DNA of 9,849 bases, from NCBI GenBank assembly GCA_021797385.1, contig JAJZZW010000063.1, positions 1-9,849 of the forward strand. Reading direction: 5' to 3'. Under the pieces are notes generated by a model. The model did not search any database and was not told the DNA's origin. It saw only the letters and a program-made list of their open reading frames with translations. Below, piece by piece: positions 5,571-9,849 of this stretch (position 1 is its first letter; every line of letters begins with the position of its first letter). The translations under genes and the position numbers were made by a program. Source of the stretch: Thermoplasmata archaeon (GTDB lineage Archaea > Thermoplasmatota > Thermoplasmata > Thermoplasmatales > Thermoplasmataceae).

Positions 5571-7301
5571 ATGGATAAAATCCCGCACCCCTACAGAGAG
5601 CGCCGGAATCAGGACATAAAGTTAAAGAAAGTTTTAACATCATGGGACCTTTATTTTCTGAGCCTGGGTTCTATTATCGGTTCAGGGTGGCTTTTCGCAG
5701 AGTCCGCCTCTGCTGGCACTGCAGGTCCCGCTGCAATTATATCATGGGTTATAGGTGGAATCCTTGTGCTCATTATAACTCTTGTTTATGCCGAAATTGG
5801 CGCAATGATACCACGCAGTGGATTCATAACGCGCTATGGACATTACTCACACGGGGGCATTGCCGGGTTATTCTTCGGATGGGCATATTTTGCCGCCAGG
5901 GCTGCTGCACCAGCACTTGAAGCTGAAGCAGTAATGACCTATGCCGGATCATATATAACGCATCCGGCGCTGATTTACTATGCGAAAAATCCTCTGGACC
6001 CATCCTCCAGTGTAACCCTGCTGACTGGATACGGCATTCTCATAGCTGGGATTCTTATTACAGGTTTTTATTTTCTTAATTACTACGGTGTAAAATTAAT
6101 GGGAAAAACCAATCAGGCGGTTACATGGTGGAAGCTGATAATCCCATCTTTAACCATACTGCTCATGGCATTTTTCCTGTTCCATGCCGGTAATTTTGAT
6201 AATCCCTCCCTGGGCGGTTTCCTCCCACATAACAATATTTCACTTGTTTTCGAGGCCATATCAACAGACGGTATAGTTTTCTCATACCTGGGATTCAGGC
6301 ATACTCTCGACTTTGCAGGGGAGGCAAAGAACCCGCAGAGAGATATTCCACGTGCACTTATATTAGCCATGTTAACTTCAATAGCAGTCTATATACTGCT
6401 CCAGGTCATCTTTATTTCATCTGTAGACCCGGTGCTTCTGAAAACCTCCGGTGGATGGCTCGGCCTTTCATCTGCCTCAGCAGGCAGCTATGCAAAGAGC
6501 ATCGATACCGCTCCATTTGCCTTCCTTGCAAGATCATCTGACCTGTCTATTATGGTAGTTCTTACATATTTGCTATACGCTGATGCATATCTATCGCCAT
6601 CAGGAACGCTCAATATAGCCGCTGGAACCTCAACACGATCCCTGTACGGAATGGCTGAAATCGGGTATTTTCCACCCACAGTGGGAACTGTAAGCCGCAA
6701 AACCGGGGTTCCTGTATTTTCCCTTATAATCAGCCTAATACTTGGACTTGCGTTCCTAGCTCCATTGCCCAGCTGGTATGTTGTTGTGGGCCTTGTTTCC
6801 GGGATAGCTGCATTTACATACATCCTCGGGGGTTCAACCCTCATGGTTCTCAGGAGGGAAGCCTCAGAAATGAAAAGGCCATTCAAACTTCCATATGCAA
6901 AAATATTATCGCCGGTTTCCTTCGTTGCTGCAGCATTAATAGTATACTGGACAGGATGGCCCACCGTGGGATACACATCCATTATAATCTTTTCCGGGTT
7001 TATAGTATATCTGGTGCTTCTCTCTTTCCACCGGGTAGACAGCATTCTCTCAGTGGAAAACATAAAGGGTGGTTACTGGGTCCCTCTTCTCATAATTGCA
7101 CTGGACATAATGTCCTATCTCGGGGAGAAAAATTTCGGGGGGCTTAATGTCTTTCCATTTCCCTATGATTTCTTGGTAGTAATAGTGGTCTCACTTTTCT
7201 TTTATTTTATTTCTGTGAAATCCGGTTTCAGGACATCAGAAATAACAGACATAATCGAATCAGGAGAACAGTACATAAATGAAGGTGGAATTGATGAATA
7301 A
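5571..7301 (+). CDS. APC-superfamily amino-acid permease, long form (576 aa)
   Basis: This membrane transporter of the amino acid-polyamine-organocation superfamily is probably a proton-coupled amino-acid importer. The unwound TM1 signature is GSIIGSGW (33-40), the substrate-carboxylate region in this fold. The TM2-3 region reads YAEIGAMIPRSGFITRYG (73-90). TM6 and its loop contain FSYLGFRHTLDFAGEAKNP with R-DIPRAL (238-263), the E-A-K-N-P-x-R-D-I-P pattern of the superfamily. About 12 to 14 hydrophobic segments are visible, with two extra ones near 503-518 and 531-549 and a charged tail, which makes it longer than the 450-500 residues usual for the family. A bulky loop at 131-150 is also unusual. 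It is only distantly similar to the two shorter permeases in this window. The start is fixed by the upstream TATA box and the basic N-terminal cytoplasmic segment (RERRNQDIKLKK). Confidence 0.93.
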   Translation: MDKIPHPYRERRNQDIKLKKVLTSWDLYFLSLGSIIGSGWLFAESASAGTAGPAAIISWVIGGILVLIITLVYAEIGAMIPRSGFITRYGHYSHGGIAGLFFGWAYFAARAAAPALEAEAVMTYAGSYITHPALIYYAKNPLDPSSSVTLLTGYGILIAGILITGFYFLNYYGVKLMGKTNQAVTWWKLIIPSLTILLMAFFLFHAGNFDNPSLGGFLPHNNISLVFEAISTDGIVFSYLGFRHTLDFAGEAKNPQRDIPRALILAMLTSIAVYILLQVIFISSVDPVLLKTSGGWLGLSSASAGSYAKSIDTAPFAFLARSSDLSIMVVLTYLLYADAYLSPSGTLNIAAGTSTRSLYGMAEIGYFPPTVGTVSRKTGVPVFSLIISLILGLAFLAPLPSWYVVVGLVSGIAAFTYILGGSTLMVLRREASEMKRPFKLPYAKILSPVSFVAAALIVYWTGWPTVGYTSIIIFSGFIVYLVLLSFHRVDSILSVENIKGGYWVPLLIIALDIMSYLGEKNFGGLNVFPFPYDFLVVIVVSLFFYFISVKSGFRTSEITDIIESGEQYINEGGIDE

Positions 7302-7349
7302 AATCCCAACTATCTTTCTATTCGATCCCGGTACCCCGAAATCATTAGG

Positions 7350-7361
7350 CTAAATTTTTAG
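7350..7361 (+). terminator. weak candidate terminator after the 576-aa permease
   Basis: About 50 bases after the stop, the small inverted repeat CTAAA-TT-TTTAG contains a run of five T. Archaeal termination needs little more than a T-rich tract, so this could end the transcript, but the signal is weak. Confidence 0.25.
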
Positions 7362-7389
7362 AATTATTGTTATTTAAATAAAAAATATA

Positions 7390-7623
7390 TTACTCAGTTA
7401 CAGATACAGGCACAACTCTTTTTCCACCCTTATAGAAATTCATGTTATTCAGGTCGAATGCAAGTTTTACAGAATCGCCCTCCTTATAGGTATCTTCATA
7501 TTTGCTTCCCTTAACCTTAACACTGTAATTACTGATGTCACCTGAACAGAATCTTTTATAAATGTATGTATAAAATTTAAATTCTTTAATATTTACTGTT
7601 TTATTTAAGCAATATTTAAACAC
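7390..7623 (-). pseudogene. probable remnant of an ABC-transporter ATPase 3' end (TOBE-like tail)
   Basis: A 77-codon open frame begins at a GTG. Its first ~28 residues are Lys/Asn/Tyr-rich and look like translated intergenic DNA. The remaining ~48 residues (from about SGDISNYSVKVKG to the stop) have the alternating strand pattern, the EGDSVKLAFD turn-strand and the short hydrophobic end typical of the C-terminal TOBE barrel of import-type ABC ATPases. No ATPase motifs are present upstream: that side runs straight into the promoter of the next permease on the other strand. The simplest reading is the left-over 3' end of a deleted ABC ATPase gene. A small genuine protein is possible, but no ATG start and no clear promoter support it. 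The resemblance to TOBE is by pattern only. Confidence 0.4.
7600..7620 (+). promoter_or_regulatory. TATA-like promoter of the 477-aa permease
   Basis: Two overlapping A/T boxes are seen, TTTATTTAA (about 7600-7608) and AATATTTAAA (7611-7620), centred about 41 and 30 bases before the ATG at 7645. An AGGA (7636-7639), five bases before the ATG, could act as a ribosome binding site if the upstream box is used. With the downstream box the message would be almost leaderless. Confidence 0.45.
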
Positions 7624-7644
7624 ATATGAGATTACAGGAAAATT

Positions 7645-9078
7645 ATGGAAAAAGTTTCAGAATCTCGAACCCTAAAGAAGGGGGCAGCAGGATTTTATTC
7701 CCTCCTGGGACAATCAATTGCAATGATCTCACCGCTGGGAGCTGTGGCAGCAACAATGACAGGCGCAGCAGAATTCGCCAAGGGTTCGCTGCCACTGGCA
7801 TACGTCATATCCATCTTTGGAGTACTAATATGGATAAACACACCCTACCAGTTTTCCAGAAAAATTAACGGGAGTGGAGGATTTTATACCTTCAATTCCC
7901 GTGGGGCTGGGCCAAGATACGGTCTTACAATAGGATATATGATGTGGTTCTCATATTTTATGGTTATAACCAATGCCATACTGTTTACCTCAGGCGTATT
8001 CATACCCGGAACTATTTCATATTTCCTTCATGTGAATATAGGAACATACACATGGATACCCATTATGACAGCCTTTATTATCATACTCACAGTAATAGCC
8101 TATCTTGGAATAAAGCCATCGCTGGCATACAGTTTCACAGCATCTGCCATTGAAATAGCGCTCTTGATTATAACATCCATTGTCATAATAGTTGCACTGG
8201 GTTCAAAGAATACACTGGCCCCATTTACTCCTACGCCGGCAGAAGGATTTGCGGGGGTTGCTGTTGGAATGGTGCTCGCAATATTCTCCATGTCAGGATC
8301 GTCTGCGGTTGTCACCCTGGGAGAGGAGGCAAAACAGCCAAGAAAAAACATAAAGAAGGCACTTCTGATAAGCTTTCTCATAACCGGAGTTGTATTTGTG
8401 CTCACATCATATGCACTAACAGTGGGCTGGGGAGTTTCAAAGATGTCAACATTTTTCAGCTCCAGTGTGCCGGGATTGATTGTTACAGATAAGTATATAG
8501 GCCTCCCATTTACCATAATACTCTTTATTTTCATTATCAACAGCCTTTTCGCAGGTTCTCTGGCTCCATTGAATACAAGCTCCAGGATAATATTTTCCAT
8601 GAGCAGGGATGGACTCGGGCCATCAATGTTTTCAAAGGTCCATCCTGTTCATAAAACACCCTATATAGCCATCATTACCATGGCTGCAGTTGCATATACG
8701 GTTTCACTTATATCCGGGATTCTCATAGGGCCAGAGGATGGATTCCTATACCTTGTCACTGCATCATCGGCAGCCCTGTTCATAGGCCATATACTGAGCA
8801 ACTTCGGGCTTGGTGCCACATTCAAAAAGCTGAAAGAATTTAAAGTTGTGACACATGCCATCATACCGGCGGCTGCAACAATAATACTTGCTGTTGCAAT
8901 GTTCTACAGTTTTTACCCTCCTGCATATCCAGTTGATTACGCTATCATCACTGCAATTGTTTTTATCATCATATCCGCAATTGCAATTTTCATTTATGGC
9001 AAAAAACACCCGGAGGAAATCAAAAATGCAGGATCAACAGATATGCTCGTGCAGGAGGAAATATACAGCAAGGAATAA
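7645..9078 (+). CDS. APC-superfamily amino-acid permease (477 aa), paralogue of the one at the left edge
   Basis: This complete 12-TM amino acid-polyamine-organocation transporter probably imports amino acids or related amines with protons. The N-terminus is cytoplasmic and charged; TM1 carries a GQSIAMISPLGAV segment (22-34) in place of the GxIIGxG of classical members. The loop INGSGGFYTF (75-83) matches the S-GG-Y/F-x-Y pattern after TM2. TM6 and its loop read SSAVVTLGEEAKQPRKNIKK (219-238), the E-A-x-x-P-R-x-x-I-K block. It aligns along its C-terminal two thirds with the truncated permease at 2-1018 and keeps the same GWG and SRI-S-RDG blocks, so the two are paralogues on the same strand. 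The tail is short and acidic. The start ATG is preceded by AGGA and a TATA-like box. It is convergent with the unknown gene at the right edge. Confidence 0.93.
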   Translation: MEKVSESRTLKKGAAGFYSLLGQSIAMISPLGAVAATMTGAAEFAKGSLPLAYVISIFGVLIWINTPYQFSRKINGSGGFYTFNSRGAGPRYGLTIGYMMWFSYFMVITNAILFTSGVFIPGTISYFLHVNIGTYTWIPIMTAFIIILTVIAYLGIKPSLAYSFTASAIEIALLIITSIVIIVALGSKNTLAPFTPTPAEGFAGVAVGMVLAIFSMSGSSAVVTLGEEAKQPRKNIKKALLISFLITGVVFVLTSYALTVGWGVSKMSTFFSSSVPGLIVTDKYIGLPFTIILFIFIINSLFAGSLAPLNTSSRIIFSMSRDGLGPSMFSKVHPVHKTPYIAIITMAAVAYTVSLISGILIGPEDGFLYLVTASSAALFIGHILSNFGLGATFKKLKEFKVVTHAIIPAAATIILAVAMFYSFYPPAYPVDYAIITAIVFIIISAIAIFIYGKKHPEEIKNAGSTDMLVQEEIYSKE

Positions 9079-9085
9079 AATAATA

Positions 9086-9849
9086 TTATTTTTTTAAATT
9101 ATTACCCAGGTTTTTAAACAGATCCTTTGACAGAATCTGGGTTTCCAGCCCACCACCTACTATTTTTAAATGATCCATTATTGATTTGCTTATTTTTGGC
9201 ATGTACAGGTCGCCCTTGAGCAGGTACATATTTATTGTTGAAAGTTCTATCATCAGGGAATCCACAAGCCTGTGCCGTCCTGGCCCCGGTATGCTCGTAT
9301 TCCTGAATAATGAGAGGTAAAGTTTCATTGTAATCATGTTGAATAAAATATACCCATCCAGTTCAAGCCTTCCAGGAAGTAAATTTCGGTCAGAATCCAG
9401 CCTGTACTTGGAACTGGAAATGGATGAATACATGAAACGCCTTATGTTTACTGCCTGGTATATAAGGTTCTGGTGCAGGTTCATATTGGAAACTGCCACA
9501 ATAAGTGTCTCACTTTCCGGCTTTATGTACTCAAGCTCTCCGTGGTCTGCATCATCCATTATATAATAGTGGAGTTTGCCATCATCCTCTGTTGCACTGT
9601 ATATGTACCTGTTCAAAAGCGAATTAAAGCCCCTCTGGAGGGAGAGCCTTCCTGATAAACCATATCTGTCTATGATTTTCATTGCATCCTTCTGGGGCAC
9701 CTCCATAATGAATAGCTTTCCCTGTTTCATCAATGCAGATATATTTCCCTGTGTATAATGTGTCGATTCCAGGACAAGAACACCGTCGTAGCCCGTTGCA
9801 TCCTCAGTCCTGTTCAGGAATCTCGAAAACATATATTCTGAGCCTATGA
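9086..9849 (-). CDS. uncharacterised protein, 5' end beyond the window edge
   Basis: I do not recognise this family. The ATG at 9832 gives 248 residues, but the frame continues with sense codons (reading IGSEY before that Met) to the window edge, so the start may be further out. The protein looks soluble: there is no signal peptide and no long hydrophobic segment. It has alternating short strands and helices (GVLVLEST, KLFIMEVPQK, ETLIVAVSNM) suggesting an alpha/beta N-terminal domain, then a helical region (about 150-215) rich in Leu, Met and Ser, and a basic, Lys-rich tail ending LGNNLKK. There are no Cys pairs, P-loop or helix-turn-helix that I can point to. It converges on the permease with a seven-base gap. 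A role cannot be given. A nucleotide- or ligand-sensing protein is only a guess from the strand pattern. Confidence 0.8.
   Translation of the reverse strand, partial: IGSEYMFSRFLNRTEDATGYDGVLVLESTHYTQGNISALMKQGKLFIMEVPQKDAMKIIDRYGLSGRLSLQRGFNSLLNRYIYSATEDDGKLHYYIMDDADHGELEYIKPESETLIVAVSNMNLHQNLIYQAVNIRRFMYSSISSSKYRLDSDRNLLPGRLELDGYILFNMITMKLYLSLFRNTSIPGPGRHRLVDSLMIELSTINMYLLKGDLYMPKISKSIMDHLKIVGGGLETQILSKDLFKNLGNNLKK
9089..9095 (+). terminator. T-tract terminator after the 477-aa permease
   Basis: Eleven bases after the stop codon there is a run of seven T following AATAATATTA. A T tract of this length is a normal archaeal termination signal. It overlaps the last codons of the convergent gene, so transcription of the two genes may interfere. 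For the minus strand only a weaker TATTATTTTATT tract follows the stop. Confidence 0.5.

Noticed and set aside
6488..7063. 191-codon open frame on the minus strand opposite the long permease
   Set aside because: It is a shadow of the permease coding region, with no recognisable motif, promoter or start signal.
7320..7345. GC-richer patch with GGTACC as a possible operator or attachment site
   Set aside because: It is a single short palindrome with no repeat partner and no recombinase gene nearby, so nothing separates it from chance.
7626..7868. 80-codon plus-strand frame starting at an ATG just before the 477-aa permease
   Set aside because: It overlaps the permease in another frame and lacks any family signal; the permease ATG at 7645 has the better ribosome-site and promoter spacing.
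8100..8600. 166-codon open frame on the minus strand opposite the 477-aa permease
   Set aside because: It is a shadow of the permease coding region with no independent support.
1..9849. CRISPR array, toxin-antitoxin pair or defence cluster that might explain a new system
   Set aside because: No regularly spaced repeats, Cas genes or small co-directional gene pairs were seen; the only nuclease gene belongs to the insertion element.

Overview
This window looks like part of the chromosome of a thermoacidophilic archaeon of the Thermoplasmatales (Ferroplasma, Acidiplasma or Cuniculiplasma type). That placement is an inference. It rests on moderately AT-rich DNA, heavy use of ATA, AGA and AGG codons, TATA-like boxes 25-33 bases upstream of start codons (little or no leader), and a gene content dominated by amino-acid permeases and MFS exporters. 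No rRNA, tRNA or CRISPR array was seen.

Layout. Positions 2-1018 (+) hold the 3' two thirds of an APC-superfamily permease cut by the window edge. Positions 1020-4104 (-) hold one MFS transporter gene that has been destroyed twice: an IS607-type element of about 1.9 kb sits between its predicted TM9 and TM10 coding parts, and a one-base frameshift lies upstream of the insertion. The element carries tnpA (serine recombinase) and tnpB (RNA-guided nuclease family) overlapping by 14 bases, in the same direction as the broken gene. Positions 4178-5392 (-) are a second, intact MFS transporter. It is divergent, across a 178-base promoter region, from a 576-aa APC permease (5571-7301, +). A spacer (7302-7644) holds a decayed 3' end that resembles the TOBE tail of an ABC-transporter ATPase. 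It is followed by a third APC permease (7645-9078, +), a clear paralogue of the first. This converges with an uncharacterised, apparently soluble protein (9086-9849, -) that runs off the right edge.

How the genes relate. The region is a transport island: three APC permeases probably import amino acids or similar nitrogenous solutes, using the steep proton gradient of an acidophile, and the MFS genes probably export drugs or metabolites. Genes appear to be transcribed singly or in short units, each with its own TATA-like box.

The best second-look items are the reconstructable IS607 insertion, with a candidate GT crossover that rejoins the reading frame; the T_TTT_TTA heptamer exactly at the frameshift; and the TnpB, whose canonical RuvC-II glutamate and zinc-finger cysteines are missing while a candidate replacement glutamate is present. 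I did not find convincing evidence of a wholly new multi-gene system.
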